Origin: Cryptomeria japonica
Taxonomy: Eukaryota > Streptophyta > Pinopsida > Cupressales > Cupressaceae
Assembly (NCBI RefSeq): GCF_030272615.1
Contig: NC_081409.1
Span: 470,636,573 to 470,700,572, forward strand
Direction: 5' to 3'
Length of the DNA: 64,000 nucleotides
This document shows, one piece after another, positions 47,900-60,591 of this stretch (position 1 is the first letter of the stretch; each line of letters begins with the position of its first letter). Under the pieces are notes generated by a model. The model worked only from the letters and a program-made list of their open reading frames with translations. It did no database searches and had not been told where the DNA came from. A program made the translations under genes and the position numbers.

Positions 47900-50800
47900 A
47901 AACTTTGGCCTATGCACTTGCTCTGAAGAGTTGGTCAAGGGCTATCTACAACGGGATCCAATCATCCTCTGAGGGCAAATCTTGGGATTTAAGCCTTTGA
48001 TTATCATGATCCAAATCAATGATTTCCTTGAAAGGTAGGTCGTCTATCTCATTAAGAGTTAGCTCAATGAGAATGTGGAGCTGAGCTAAGGGATAAATCA
48101 GTTCTTCAATTTATCTCGCATCAAAAGCATCACTCAAAGCTTGGAGGAATGACTAGTCCTAACGACGTTGTTCTATCAAGTTCAAAACCTACTCAACTTT
48201 CCTGACTAAGCCATCAGAGAGGAAAGGTGAAGGGAGACCATTCTTCACAAACTGCTCAAAATGGCTCCTCATGTGCTCGACCAATGATTTCAATGTTGTC
48301 AAGCTAGACATAGCCTAAATAGTTGCCTTATTGTTATGAGTTCATTTGCTTTTCGTGTTATTGCTTTGTGATCTTCAATCCCTATTGTGGCTAACTCCTT
48401 ATCAAAAGCAACATATAGCCAATTGATTAACCTCTAAGAGCCAGAAACCTTAGGTGCGATGGACTACACGATCTGGTCAATGGTACTGCTTGCCTCAACA
48501 TACACTTCCTAGGCATCCACCAAGAATTTGAGAGCCGACTGCAAAAAGGAAAAAGACTTCTTCACCTTCTCCAAACTAGAGGCGTAAAGTTGTCATATAC
48601 TAGGGGTAAAATCTGTAGGAGGAATAGGAGGATTTATAGAAGGTTCTGAGAGGAGATTTGTTTTATCATCCTTCAAGTCCACTTTTTCGATCAATTCTTT
48701 GATCCACTCAGCTCCATCAGACACTTGATGTTGCAACACTATAATTTTCGTGCATTTATCCTGCACTTCTTTCTGCTTTTGACTAACATCACTACGTTTA
48801 TTTTCCAAAGCTACCCTTGCATCATGTAGCTACCTGACAAATTGAGCCTGCCTATCCTGCAATTCTTGCAATGCCTGCTCCTTTGCCTTTTTCTCCTCTG
48901 CAAAGAGAAACCATGCATTACTCAACTCCTATACAAATTGATCTCTCTTTAATGGCGGCTTGCAACTAGGTTTGGATTTGAGTGACATCCAAGAAGCTTG
49001 TCAGTGTCTGTAGAAGCTCTTGTTCCTTTTGCTATAAATTTTTAATTAATTCATTCTTTGCAGCCTACTTCACATGCAATTGGGCTTCTGTTTTGATCAA
49101 TTCATTTTGTAGCTTCTCCCTTTCCACCTTTTCTTGTTATACAGAAGCCTGAAATCGGGCAATTTTTACGTCTCTAGTTTTCTCCCTTTTCTGTAGACGC
49201 TCGACCATAGCCTTAACAGTATCCAATTTAGTCATGACCTTATCCAAGCATCAAGAACGCTTCAAGAAGACTGATGATACCATCCTCTAGGTTTATTGCA
49301 TGAGTTCCACATTATCTTGTAGTCGCGTCTGCCTTAAGTTGATGCCAACAATATGTATTGAATAATCCTCCAGTCCTATTTGTCTTGATGGTTTGATGAG
49401 GTTTGGTGTCATGGTTGTAAACAATGGGTTCTAATGATCTTCATTATAGAGTGTCTACACACTAGCCTCAGTAGGCTTGTGAGCATCCTTTGCTCTCTAT
49501 TTTTGTGATCTTTGAGCTCGAGCGAGCCTAGCAAAACTTGCATATTGCATGAATTTTAATGGAGATGGAATGAATTGTCCTGCAAAGGGGACTCCATGCG
49601 GAAGAGCAAATAAAATTGGAACAACAGGGGCCTGCAAAGGAGTTTGCATTGGTAAAGTAAGAGTGGCAGGAGAAAATGGGGGGATTCCTTGAAAAGTACT
49701 AGTGAGAGGGGAGAAAAGAGGGCCAACACTTGATGATATTAGAGGCGTGGAACTTGTAAACCCTGAAACTTGAGCTACTGAAGACGTGAGTGTCGATTGT
49801 CTTGGAGTCATTGTGAATGAGGAAGCGCTAGCTATTGTGACAAAAGGTGTAGGATTGCATGGGGAAGCGAAATCAAGGCCAACAGATCTAGAGGTTAACG
49901 AAATTTGAGGAGTGACTACAGGAGGCACTACAACAACAGAGGAGCTAGAGGCAATAGTGGGAACTAGCAGGGTTGAGGCCATTAGAGAAACCAGAGATTG
50001 AGAAGAAAGGAGAGGGGGGGAGAAATTTATTTGAGCCGAGGATGCTGCTAATGTGCTTGAAACTTGAGTAGTGGTTGAAGCTTGTGACAAAGCACCTCCT
50101 GGAACAGTGGTTGTATTCTTCCTCTTCCTTGGGGTTGCTGAACCAACACCAAAAGGATTTTGAGACCAAAATGTTTCAATGGGCCTTTTTCTCAATATTT
50201 GTGAGTGGGATCTCCTTATAGCTTCATAAGTTTTCAGGGGTCCAGAGGGCTGATATACTGGCCTTTGTTTGATCTATTTACCCTTCTCCCTTCATTGTTC
50301 ACTTTCTTGTAAAAGAATTGGCTCTATTGTAGTAGTACCACCTAGGGGAGGGTTATAATCATTGTCAACACTATCATCATTGCAGTACTTCTGCCATTCC
50401 TACTAAAAAAAATCATAATTAGGGATGTTTAAAATCCTTGTTCTGAGTTATTGAATATCATATCTGTATGTCCAAAATGCCAATCATTTTTTCTTCAGGC
50501 CAACCATCCTCATCCATCCTCCTTTGCAGAATAGAAGGGATCATTTTGGTCGGGTCTTCTATCCTGATTGTCTTATAAAATTTGAGCCATGATGGTCATT
50601 CCTCGTTAGGAATCAAAGCTAAGTCCATAAATAGATTAGGGTCCTCTAGGGTTGGGATTATCTGGGCCTCCCAATAGTCGTGAGGCGTATGAATTATGGG
50701 TTTCCTCTTATTTGAAAGGAAGCCATCCGGATCATAGCTCCATTTGTCATCAATAACTACTTGCCCTAGCTGGACCAATTTTGAGGAAAGTACATTTTAT

Positions 50801-53800
50801 GCCTGAAGCCTCTTCTTAATTGTAATAGGTCCTAAAATCAACTAATCTTGGGTGATAGAGGATTTTTGTTTTTTGTGCTTATGCAGAGTTCAATTATAGC
50901 TAGTTGCCTAAAAATTTCTAGGGCTAGGCTATGATTAGTAACATGGGACAAAAGGCAGAAGGGCTCCTTCGTAAAACCATGGACCCTAATAAAAGAAAAA
51001 TCTTTACCCAAAAACTAGTCACAACAGGGTTGGTATGTTATCATCTTTCCAATTTGTTCTTTAGAAAAATGGGTGTCAAAATCTAAACCTTGTTTTCTCA
51101 AATCATGCAAGGTGGGAGTTAAGAAGGCATCCAAAAATATATAAGAATTATAAGTGGTGGACAAGATAGGGGTCCATGCAGATACATGTTTTCTCTTCTT
51201 TTCATTATCGTGGGTAGAAAATTCCATATACTGATTAAAGAATTCTACATTTTGGTGCAAAATAATATGGACCGGGACCGAGGTGTACCTAAACTTATAC
51301 TATTTTTTATAATTCACCATCTTCTCGATGATCTCTTGAGTGAGGTTCTTTGCAAAATCATACCAAAAGGGCTCATTTTTCTTACGAAGCTTGAAACGCA
51401 TCCCCATTTCAAATTGGTAGATGTTGAAATCATGGTGAAAACCAAAAATGTATGCCAACATAGAGCAGACATCTTGCAAGTTCTTTTGCTTTAAATCTCT
51501 AATTGATATAGGGAATTTGAAAGCTCTGAATCAGCTGGGTCTTTTCCCATTGTGCCATTACAAAAGCTCACAACATCTCTCCACCTTCGCCAGTATCCCT
51601 CTAATTCTTCTCTTGAAAATTCTTTGCATCATTAGTGAGCAAGGGAATGCACAACGTATCTATGATTGCATCTACACGTATTACTACCCTCGGCACATCT
51701 CCTTGGATAATAGCTGAGTCTGGTTTGAAACTCTCATTGCATGCCTCAATTAATTTAGGGAAATGAGGTGAAGTAACACAATAGGTCATTGAGAGGGGGG
51801 GGTGAATCAGTGATATTAAAAAAAAAAAAAACTTTCTAAACAATATAAGCTTTAATGCAATAAATCAGGAAACTATGAGCAGAGGTATTAACCATAATTG
51901 CACACACACATACAAAGCTAAATTATAACATAAGATCTATGAGGAAAACCCATGGTGTGAAAGAACCTCAGTGATAAATGCTACTGGACTGTGTTCCAAT
52001 CTAGCCTCATAATGAAAAACTATTTACAACTTTTATGGGCACCAACCCAAAGGAGCACCAGCCCCTGAAGTTTATGGACACTTACCCAAAGGAGCACCAA
52101 CCTCTGCTATAAGAACCCACTCAGAGAATCACAAAGACTGAATAGTTAAAGACAATACAATGAGTAACCTTATTACAAATGAATTTTGTAACACCTAAAC
52201 TTTAATGAGCATACATACACTGCTGCTCCCTCGAGCTGATTCTTCAATGACTTACTTCCTTATTGATCTCTATGACTCAATGGAACCAATTGCTCAATGT
52301 CTTCTTTTTATCTCTCTCTGATTGCTTCTTTATTTTCATCTACTCAAGAACTTGACTCTCTTGTATCCAGTCAATACTATCTTCCAAACACTTTCTTTTC
52401 TACTCACTAATCTCTTTATAACTACCCTCCTAGTTTAGTATCCTTTTCTTTTCTTCTTCTTTGTACTTCTCACTTATTTGTAGTCCCCACAACTTCTCAT
52501 GGCATACCATCTCAATTCTTTGCAACGTTCTCCTTTCTACTTTAAGGGTTGTTTACACTTTCCTCCTTCCATCTCAGTTTTCTACATTTTCATAACTATT
52601 ATTTTTCCTCAAAAGATTTTCTTTTTTGTTCTGCAATCCATTATTATTCACTACAACTCTTGTCTCTTAGAAGCATACACCCCTTTTTGTGTCTCACCTT
52701 CTTCTCAGCAACCACGCCTCTCTATTCTACAATTCACTTCTCTACTTTTCTTCTATATCCTTCTCAACTAAGTTGCAACACACATACTCAACAGGAAACA
52801 CACTCTTTTTCATTGGTTGCTACATTCCATTTTGTTCTCTACCCACTCTCTCCTTTTCTTCTCACACTTATCTAGCTTCTCTCTACTAGCATAAAATTTT
52901 CAATTGCCTCTGTCACATCAGAAACCAACTACATTTAGCCAAGTCAAACCCTACTAGAAGTCCCTCCAAGAGGAATTTAAAAATTTCTTCATTCTTGAGC
53001 TTCCAATAAATCTCCTTACTGCCTAATGAACTGCCCTAATTAAAAGCATCTCTTCCCATTCTTGGATCAATTCAGAAATTGGATTACTACATTTAAAAAT
53101 CCTCATCTATCCTGTGTCTAGAAGTCTTGTCAACTAGTGAAGCTCTGAACCTTTCATGACGGTGGTCTCCTTTTGACTTCTTATTTCCAAATCATCTTTG
53201 AGCCACTCAATGGATGGTATTTTGTTCTTTATTTAATGCTTCCTTCATCCCTACCTACGATTTGATCTGATCGGACTGAAAACTACTCAATTTGATGCAT
53301 TCATAAATCTCCTCTCTGCAAGCGAACTCTAACCTTTCGTCCAAGTGGAATTTGATTTGTCCTATGAAAGCCACCACATCAAACTTCCCTTCTGATTCAT
53401 CAAGTCAACCTCTGCCAAAACTCCCCATGTGGACCAATTTTTCTATCGACGGGCATTCGTGGCATCAAAAACTTCTTATTCGATCAAAACCCACAAATAG
53501 GGTTTTATCATAGAGAGTTTGCATAGTTATGTCAAACTTAAAGTCTGTGGTGGTTTCGCTAAACTCTTTGTTCACCATGACTATTACATAGCGAAACAAC
53601 AACAACATTTATCCAAACCATATGTTTTACCTTGGAGGTCATCCCGCAAAATAGAGATATCCCTTTTCCTTTTCTCCGCGTGGTCAACATATCCTTTTCG
53701 TTGTTTCGCAAGGTGTCGTGTCAACAAGGAGGTTTGACTGGCGAAATAGAGAAATTCACTTTACCTTCTCTTTGCGGCTACCTTTTTCACTTTTGCCATG

Positions 53801-55085
53801 TCGCAAGCAACTAAGTCTTCCTAGGCGGTCACCCAGCGAAATGGCGAAAACATTAATCCTCAGCCCACAGTCACAAAACCCATTATCGTTGTTTCACAAA
53901 AAAAACTTTGATCAATCAAAAGTTGACCTGTGAACTAATGAAAACATTTGAATAACTCTATGGGCCCCAACGATTACACATACCTCTCCATGTAGACCAA
54001 AATTTATTGATGTGACAGTAAATGTGTCACATCAAAGCCTTTAATCTTCCTTGTGGGCCCCATTTTGATGTAGCTCCAAAGGTTTACAAGAGGCATTTAA
54101 TTTGGTGTCATGCTGAAAAAGTTAGGCGGCCCCCACACAAACAACTCATAGCATAGGTGGACTAATCCACAGCAACCGAAAGAGTACAAACAAACATATG
54201 GATAAAGAGGGCCCGACAGTCATAATTTATTTTTGAGGTTTCTCACATGGGCTAGGTCAACAAAAAATATTGACCACGAAATGGCAAAAACCACCTAGCG
54301 TTAACCATTATCGCCATAACATATACCACCTAATAAGAGAAGAAAGTCATCTAGCCGATAAGGCAAGTTATGTCAAATGACTAGCGATGTTGCCAAGACA
54401 AAATAGCCTATCACCATGAATTAGAGGGAACTTCAATGAGAAACAAAAGTTTTGTAGGAGCAGATAAGGGGTCACGTTGAAGTGCAATGTCACCCCAAAA
54501 AATAGTAAGTCGCCCAAACTCGAACACAGTCTCACCCAAAACTGTTGAACTTATAGATTTTTGTATCTGCAACAAGCATAGAACAAGAGTGATGGATCCA
54601 ACACAATATAAGATCAATGTAGATAACTAAAACTAGATCTGAGACACATAAATCCAATGTATTTGTTCTTCTGCAATCCATCATTTATGCTCGGCATCTC
54701 ATCTCTGTTTCCCTAGTTGACATCAATGACAACAAATGCCAACATGAGGGACCACTGGCATAATGTATTGTGGGAGACCACAATCCTAGAGCTTGCATGC
54801 CAGAGATGCTAAATCTCATTTTCTCTTATAGACCACCATTCTCACACAAGAACCCTCCTGGAGGTTCTTTGGTTGCTCCCAAAAGTCTAGGTCATAAACC
54901 TCCTCATACATATCTATAACCAAAGGATTCTTGGGCATTCTCTTCTCTTTCAGCTTTGTTCCAGCATAGATAGGCTTTGGAGGCATAACATGGGAGGCAT
55001 ATGATATATCCCTGAATACATCCACAAAAGAATCAACTCTGGCAAGACCCGCCATGTCACTTGAAACACTTCCTTTTGTAGCCAT
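47900..55085 (-). pseudogene. Large decayed reading frame of unknown family, about 1,400 codons
   Basis: The frame begins with ATG at 55085 (MATKGSVSSDMAGLARVDSF) and runs to about 47900, excluding the solo LTR at 51769-54744. Layout in order: an ~90-residue N-terminus ending in WEQPKNLQEGSCVRM; a globular part on both sides of the LTR (LIEACNESFKPDSAI, VVIRVDAIIDTLCIPL); a segment at 51260-51015 (VEFFNQYMEF, SAWTPILST, LRKQGLDFDTHFSKEQIG); one at 50778-50596 (DPDGFLSNKRKPIIHTPHDY); and a Ser/Thr/Pro-rich stretch of 232 open codons at 50195-49497. A long coiled coil at 49250-48600 follows (VKAMVERLQKREK, ENKRSDVSQKQKEVQDK). Many Gln or Trp codons are stops. It lies on the same strand as, and 3' of, the Tat-type polyprotein at 56640-60907. 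It could be an extra ORF of that element, ORF1/gag of another element, or a decayed host gene. Confidence 0.5.
51769..54744 (-). mobile_element. Ty1/copia solo LTR, 2,976 bp, TSD TGAGG
   Basis: Perfect TGAGG duplications flank it (51764-51768 and 54745-54749). Read on the minus strand it starts TGTTGGCATTTG with TTGTCATTGATGTC and ends with a C-run, CTCTCAATGACC and TTACTTCA. It is thus built like the copia LTRs at 16350-18073 and 61604-63430, including the TTTGGGTTGGTGC repeats (52035-52100). It is longer than those two, with a pyrimidine-rich stretch at 52240-52890. Removing it and one TSD copy leaves the interrupted reading frame in phase. Confidence 0.92.
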
Positions 55086-55710
55086 TTTTTTAATCCTTTC
55101 TGCTTCTCACTCTCTTACTTAGGAACAAATAATATCTTCCTCTCACAGGGCACTACTTTTACATGCATTTTTGTAAATCTTGTTGATGTTCTTTAAGACA
55201 CTACTACCCTTGATTTTTGTGTTGAATGGTGAGTTGAACATACATTCATGTGCTTCACCTGATGCATGTGCCACCTAGGATGCTTGTATAAAATTAATTT
55301 GCATGATGTTCATGCAGGTGCCACCTCAGAGGGTTGATAAACCACTATGCTTTATTTTGTCGTCATCAAAGAAATCCAGACATCTTCCTCGGAAAAAGCA
55401 CATTCTCTCACTTTTTGTACATTTAAGACAGTCTAAAAACATATAAGCAAAGAGATACTCAGGATTTACCATAATAAGTAATCTTTATGAATGGACATGG
55501 GGCTTAAACTCACACCTTGCATACTTCTCAAGCTTCTCTATAGCCAAATTATAATCTTTTTCAAAAAAATTCATCCGATGTGAATTTAATTAAGAGTACG
55601 GACCAACTTGCACGAAATAATGAGCTATATCATTTCACCTCTATAAATATCTGTCGAGAAGATGACCATACTTTTTCAGGCATTTAAATTAATCTCTAAA
55701 AAAAGAGATT
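55086..55710. other. No gene seen between the unknown frame and the plus-strand ORF
   Basis: AT-rich, with no motif on either strand. It could be leader or LTR sequence upstream of the minus-strand frame that begins at 55085. Confidence 0.4.
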
Positions 55711-56208
55711 ATGGATACTCCCATAAGGCAAGTGAGCACTAGGGCACAAACAACATTCTTAGGCAATATTTATGATCATCGTCTCCACAGGATGGCAAGG
55801 CACAAGAACCAAAATATCATCACTGAAATCAAATATGTTTTGGGTGAGGACTTCATGGGCTCAGAGGATTGATATCATGTGAACATGGATATATGTTCTC
55901 GGTTTGTAGCTTCACTTCTTGATATTAATGTGTTGAAGCATCTCATCATCCATCTTACTGAAGTTCTCTTTCCACTACTATACCTGGGTGGGATGGATGA
56001 GGTGGTTGAAGTTGCAGTTCCTCATGTAGGAATCCCCACGGCTTCGGACCTGAGGCTCTTTGTTGATCACGAGGAGGTGGTTCCATGGCTACCCTTTGTT
56101 TTTGGCTTCAAAACAATGACCTTGGCACAATACCATGATAGGGTGGTGCATGCTAGATATTTCTTGTTGTGTCTACACTTCTTGATACCCTCTAACGAAG
56201 TCTCCTAG
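55711..56208 (+). pseudogene. Unknown 165-codon frame with one internal stop
   Basis: From ATG 55711 the frame reads MDTPIRQVSTRAQTTFLGNI onward to TAG 56206-56208, with a single in-frame TGA at 55870-55872. A second ATG at 55879 starts the longest uninterrupted part (109 codons). Hydrophobic and charged residues alternate as in a folded protein (VLFPLLYLGGMDEVVEVAVP). After a frame change the strand continues with an acidic run (GEEDDKEDDDEEED, near 56318-56360) to a stop near 56443. It runs opposite to the flanking elements. No family is recognised. A captured gene fragment or an antisense ORF of an LTR element is possible. Confidence 0.4.
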
Positions 56209-56639
56209 AATGTTGACTTCAAAGATTATATCTTTCACAGGATTTTGACTCTTGACGAACCCCCAACCCTTGTGATAGTTATGATTTCCTTTGACGCTAG
56301 ACTCTAATTACGGAGGGGAAGAAGATGACAAGGAAGATGATGATGAAGAAGAAGATTTATGTCTCCCCTTTGCCACTTTACCTATCTATCATCTATGTAC
56401 TTCTGACAAAAGGCCTAAGAGCCATTTTCTCATCAATATGTAAAAGAAATTAATATATAATGAAATATAGTTGCTCTTTCTGTTATATATGATTCCTTAA
56501 TTTGTGATGTACGTTTTTTTGGTTTTTCTTTTGGCTTATAAATTCAAATGCTTGAAAGGCTTAAGAATAAAAAACTACGAACTCAGCTAGGACAAAACAC
56601 GACCTCAAGGAAAGCGAAACACACAATATTTACATAATT

Positions 56640-57980
56640 ATTTAAATGTAACATAACTAAATGGGTTGAGGTGGATTCTATTAACTGGAATCCTAAGTGA
56701 TTCACCTTGCATATTTTCCAACTTGAAAGTGTTATATTCTTTGCATCCAGAAATGTGGAAAGGACCCTCCCAAACACTATCGAACTTAGCATGTTGACCA
56801 GGCTTAGCACCTCATTCATTATATTTCAGCACCAGGTCCCCACATTTGAAGTCGAGGTCTGATCTCTTCTTATCAAACCATTTCTTAACAACTTGATGTT
56901 TGTTAATCAAGGAACCAAAAGCCTTCTCCCTTTCTTCTTTCATTTCTAATAGTTCTGCTAGCTGGACCTACATAGGTCCATTTTCTTCTATTCCCAAGGA
57001 ATTGAGCAGTTGAAATGTTGGGATCTCCAAGGAGACAGGAAACTGAGCTTCCTTCCTATAGACAAGCTCATAGGGATAAGTATTTAGTATTTGTTTAAGA
57101 GTTATATGGTCTACCCAGAGCATGTTCTTTAGGTGTTTGTGCCACTCTCTTTTGTGCTCTGCTCCTACCCTCTTAATAAGCCAAATTAAGTTTTTGTTTG
57201 TTGTTTATGCCAAACCATTCCCTTGTGGGTAATAGTTAGAAGATGTTTTAAAGTATATACCATGGTCAAGAGAAAACTGCATGACTCGAGAACCTCACAA
57301 TGCTCTAGCATTATCTGAGATAATGGTTTTCGATGGGCCAAAACTTGATACAAGTTCCTCTAAGAAACCTAGGATTTTCGTTTCCATTGCATTCCTTAAA
57401 GGAACTGCCTCTGTCCACCTGGTAAAATAATCTATTGCGGCAAGGATCCACCTATGACCAGTACTAGATGTTAGGTTTATCATTCCTATAAAACCTAATC
57501 CCCACTGGGTGAAAGGCTCATCCACCACTATAGGTTTTAGAGCCATAGTCGCATGTTTGCATTTACCAATGTAGAATGACATTATTTGCATGTGCAGACC
57601 AGGGTGTGTGCATCATGGAAAAGAGAAGGCCAATAATATCTTACATAGGTGATTTTAATAGTTGTGGTCTAGGTAGATAAATTACCTCCTGTTGAGCCAC
57701 TATTAAATTCGCTTGAAATTCGTTCCACTTGCTGCTTGTCTAGGCACCAGAGGAGCACTCTATCAAAGTTCCTTTTGAACACAATTCCTTCAATCAACCA
57801 ATAGCCACTATTATACAACCTATATATTATTCTCTTATTATGAGGGAGATCAATGGGAAACTTTCCAGTCTGCATGAATTCTATTCTATCTATTATCCAA
57901 CATCTTTCCATCGTGGACTCATGAACCAGGACCAGTTCCTCTTGCTCCCCTGCAAGAACCTTTGTTTCTTGAGTCAAGTA
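56640..57980 (-). pseudogene. Integrase, Tat-type gypsy
   Basis: The N-terminal zinc region (57830-57600) reads LLWCLDKQQVERISSEFNSG then YYWPSLFHDAHTLV. Both His of the usual FHxG..GGH pattern are Asn. The catalytic core (57591-57295) has AAIDYFTRWTEAVPL and IISDNARAL, the first two Asp. The third acidic residue, expected in YYPQGNGLAE, is replaced by a TAA stop at 57207-57205. The C-terminal GPY/F-like module (SVWEGPFHISG, then VNRIHLNPF) ends near 56640. The enzyme is inactive. Confidence 0.85.
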
Positions 57981-58081
57981 TTCACAAAGGCCTTTTCCTT
58001 AGATTAATTTGGTTTTTTGGACATCAATATCATATTCCAACGCTTTTGTAATCCAGTTTCATATTTTCTCTATAATATCCC

Positions 58082-58420
58082 CTACTCTCGGACACTCAGG
58101 TAAGCTACATAAATTGTTGTCTTGTTGCATGCATTGAAGTGCCTGAACTTCTTCAGTCCTTTGACAATAGTGAATGCTTGTTTCTCCACAAATTTATATT
58201 TGACTTTATATATTTTTAGGGTCCTTGAATGAAAGGCAATCAAGTGCTCTCCTTTCCCTTCGTTGTCCTTGTGTGTTAGCACCATAGTGATGCTAAACTC
58301 ACTAGCATACACATACATTATGAAATCTTTGGACAACTCACGATTAACCAAAAGTGGGGCAATTGACATAGCTTCCTTAATCTTCTCGAATGCCTCATTA
58401 TCCTCTTCAATCCATTTGAA
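58082..58420 (-). pseudogene. RNase H (gypsy type), Tat element
   Basis: The open stretch 58369-58082 has FIMYVYASEFSITMVL, where the first catalytic Asp of the (A/T)DAS-like motif has become Glu or shifted. FHSRTLKIYKVKYKFVEKQA follows, the conserved region with the E/K helix. It follows RT on the same strand in a different frame. Confidence 0.78.
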
Positions 58421-58439
58421 CTATAGGTCTTTTTTAAGC

Positions 58440-59250
58440 ATCAGATTGATGGGCCTTACTAGGCCAACAAAGTTAGAGATGTATTTACTAAGAAAGTTAA
58501 TCTTTCCTAATAAAGATTGCACTCCCTTTTTTATTAACAGGAAGGGGAAGCTCCTTAATTGCTCTAACACAATTAGGATCTATATAAATCTCTTCCTTGG
58601 ATACCATGTGCCCGAGCAATTTCCTTGTGGGACACCAAAAACGCATTTCATGGAATTTAGTGAGATTCCAAACTCCTGACATTTTTGGAAGACTAACTCT
58701 AGGTGATTGAAATGCTCTTCTTTATATTTTGAAAATACAATTAAATCATCAAGATAAATGAAGATGATTTTATTTATCAACTCCATGAATGCAACATCCA
58801 TTGTGCACTGGAAGGTAGCATCTATATTATACAACCCAAAAGGCATCTTGGCATAAGCGAATATTCCTCATTTGGTGGTGAATGTCGTTTTGTGTTGGTC
58901 TTCCTCTTTTACCAATACTTGGTTATACCCTGAGAAAACATCCAATAGAGAGAACATTTTTTAGCCCGCCACCGTTTGTAAAATCAATTCCATGGATGGA
59001 AAAGGGTAATGATATTTCAGAGAAGCTTTGTTTAGGTCTTGAAAATCCACACAGAGGTGGATATCTCCATTCTTCTTTTGTACGAGCACTAAATTAGAAA
59101 CCCCGGTGCTATGTTTAATTGGGTAGACTATTCTTGAATCTATCAGCTTGGTCAAATCTCTTGCCATAAGGGATTTAATCCTAGGTTTGACTGGCCTTTG
59201 TTTTTGTCTAAGTGGCTTAGCTCCCTTTCATAGCTTGATTGTATGCTGGA
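58440..59250 (-). pseudogene. Reverse transcriptase, Tat element
   Basis: Fingers are at 59167-58961: IVYPIKHSTGVSNLVLVQKK, IHLCVDFQDLNKASLK and YHYPFPSMELILQ. The palm is at 58846-58580 with MPFGLYNIDATFQ and the catalytic YLDD (codons at 58756-58745). A frameshift near 58620 moves the thumb (LGHMVSKEEIYIDPNCVRAI) to another frame. All key RT motifs remain readable. Confidence 0.88.
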
Positions 59251-59689
59251 TAACAGAAGGTTTGCATCCTTTAAGATCATCATATGACCATGAAATGACA
59301 CCCTTATACTTATTAAAGAAATGTATCAGTCTATGTTTATCATGCTAGGAACATTCTTACCCACCTTTAGTTTCTTCCCTTCACCAATCTTCAGCTCAGT
59401 ATAATCTCCCTTGTCTGTTGTGAATTTTTTTTTATCATTTTGGGCATCATCATAGTTGAACAAGTTTTTTAGGGTGATCATTCCTCTTGGGAGTTGATTA
59501 GTTCCGAGCTGAATAATCTAATCTCGATATGCACTGGTTACTTTGGGTTGCAATCATTCAACAAACTTGTAGGATTGATGGATAAACACAACTATATGCT
59601 CATCATTTTCAAACATCTACCAATTTTGATCATTGTCTGGAACTGTCGGTCTCACAATGACTTAGATGGAGTAATTACTTTCTAACAAA

Positions 59690-60130
59690 TCTGATGTAGG
59701 ATCGAAATGAGATCCCATTGTAGCCAGTCGGTCCACCATCACATTTTTCTTTCTAAAGATTCCTTGAATATTAAAAGCCTCAAATCTCTCTATCGGATCC
59801 CACACTTTGTGTCGGTATGAACACATTCAAACATGTTTTATTGCGGACTGACCTCAGACTTGTTTAATCACTAGCTCGAAATCTTCAAGGACTCTTAGGT
59901 ACTTGATGCCCATACGTTCAGCGAGGCTCAATTTGTGGACTAGCCCCTCATATTCTACTTCATTGTTTGAACAGAGGAACTAAAAAATAGATGGACCTAA
60001 AAAGTTTGTACTCCAATAGGGGAAGTCAAACAAATACCTACTCGGGAACCCATCTTAAATCTTTCTCCATCAAAATATAGGGCCCAAAGCTCAAATCTTT
60101 GATCCTCTTCCTTTCTTTCTTTTTCAGTGG
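59690..60130 (-). pseudogene. Second, archaeal-type RNase H (aRH), Tat element
   Basis: The minus strand reads LWALYFDGERFKMGSRVGI with the first Asp, NNEVEYEGLVHKLSLAERMG with the catalytic Glu, and YLRVLEDFELVIKQV. Near the end comes FRKKNVMVDRLATMGSHFDP, with the last Asp. This matches the additional RNase H acquired by the Tat lineage. It lies upstream of RT, not between RNase H and integrase. Frame changes at about 60000 and a few stops break it. Confidence 0.8.
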
Positions 60131-60591
60131 AGTCTTTTGTAACTTTAGGAATTACTTGATCCTCGTCAAAGATTACATACATTTCAATGCTAGTAGCATG
60201 GTAATTGCCAAAAGGATCAGAGTCAATAAACTTGTTCAGAAAGACCTCTTGCTCGAGTGTTCGGTCTTCAATCACCTCTTCATCTTCTAACAATTATACA
60301 CACCGCATTTCATCTCTAGTTATAGAAGTGTGAGCCACCTCAAAATTCATCAAAGCTTCATCTACTACATGTTCAAAATGTAATGGTTCGAACACAATTT
60401 TCAACTTGGCCCCATGCTTAGTTCTCAAAATGAGATCTGACTAATCTAAGGAGAGGTATCTGCCTATATTGGTTGTGAAATCTCTTGATAGGCAAAGGCC
60501 AAGATGGGAGTAATATCAATTATTACAACTTCTCGAGGAACTGTGATACCCGGACAAGCATACAAGGTCAGCGAAAGCTTCCTAGTTATAC

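Noticed and set aside
52499-52889. Three overlapping plus-strand ORFs of 66-108 codons
   Set aside because: They read a pyrimidine-rich stretch of the copia solo LTR in different frames; composition explains the lack of stops.
53519-53933. Overlapping plus-strand frames of 60-72 codons
   Set aside because: They lie inside the minus-strand copia solo LTR, share no motif and overlap one another in different frames.
58263-58679. 138-codon plus-strand ORF
   Set aside because: It is antisense to the RT and RNase H of the Tat element, whose motifs are unmistakable on the minus strand.
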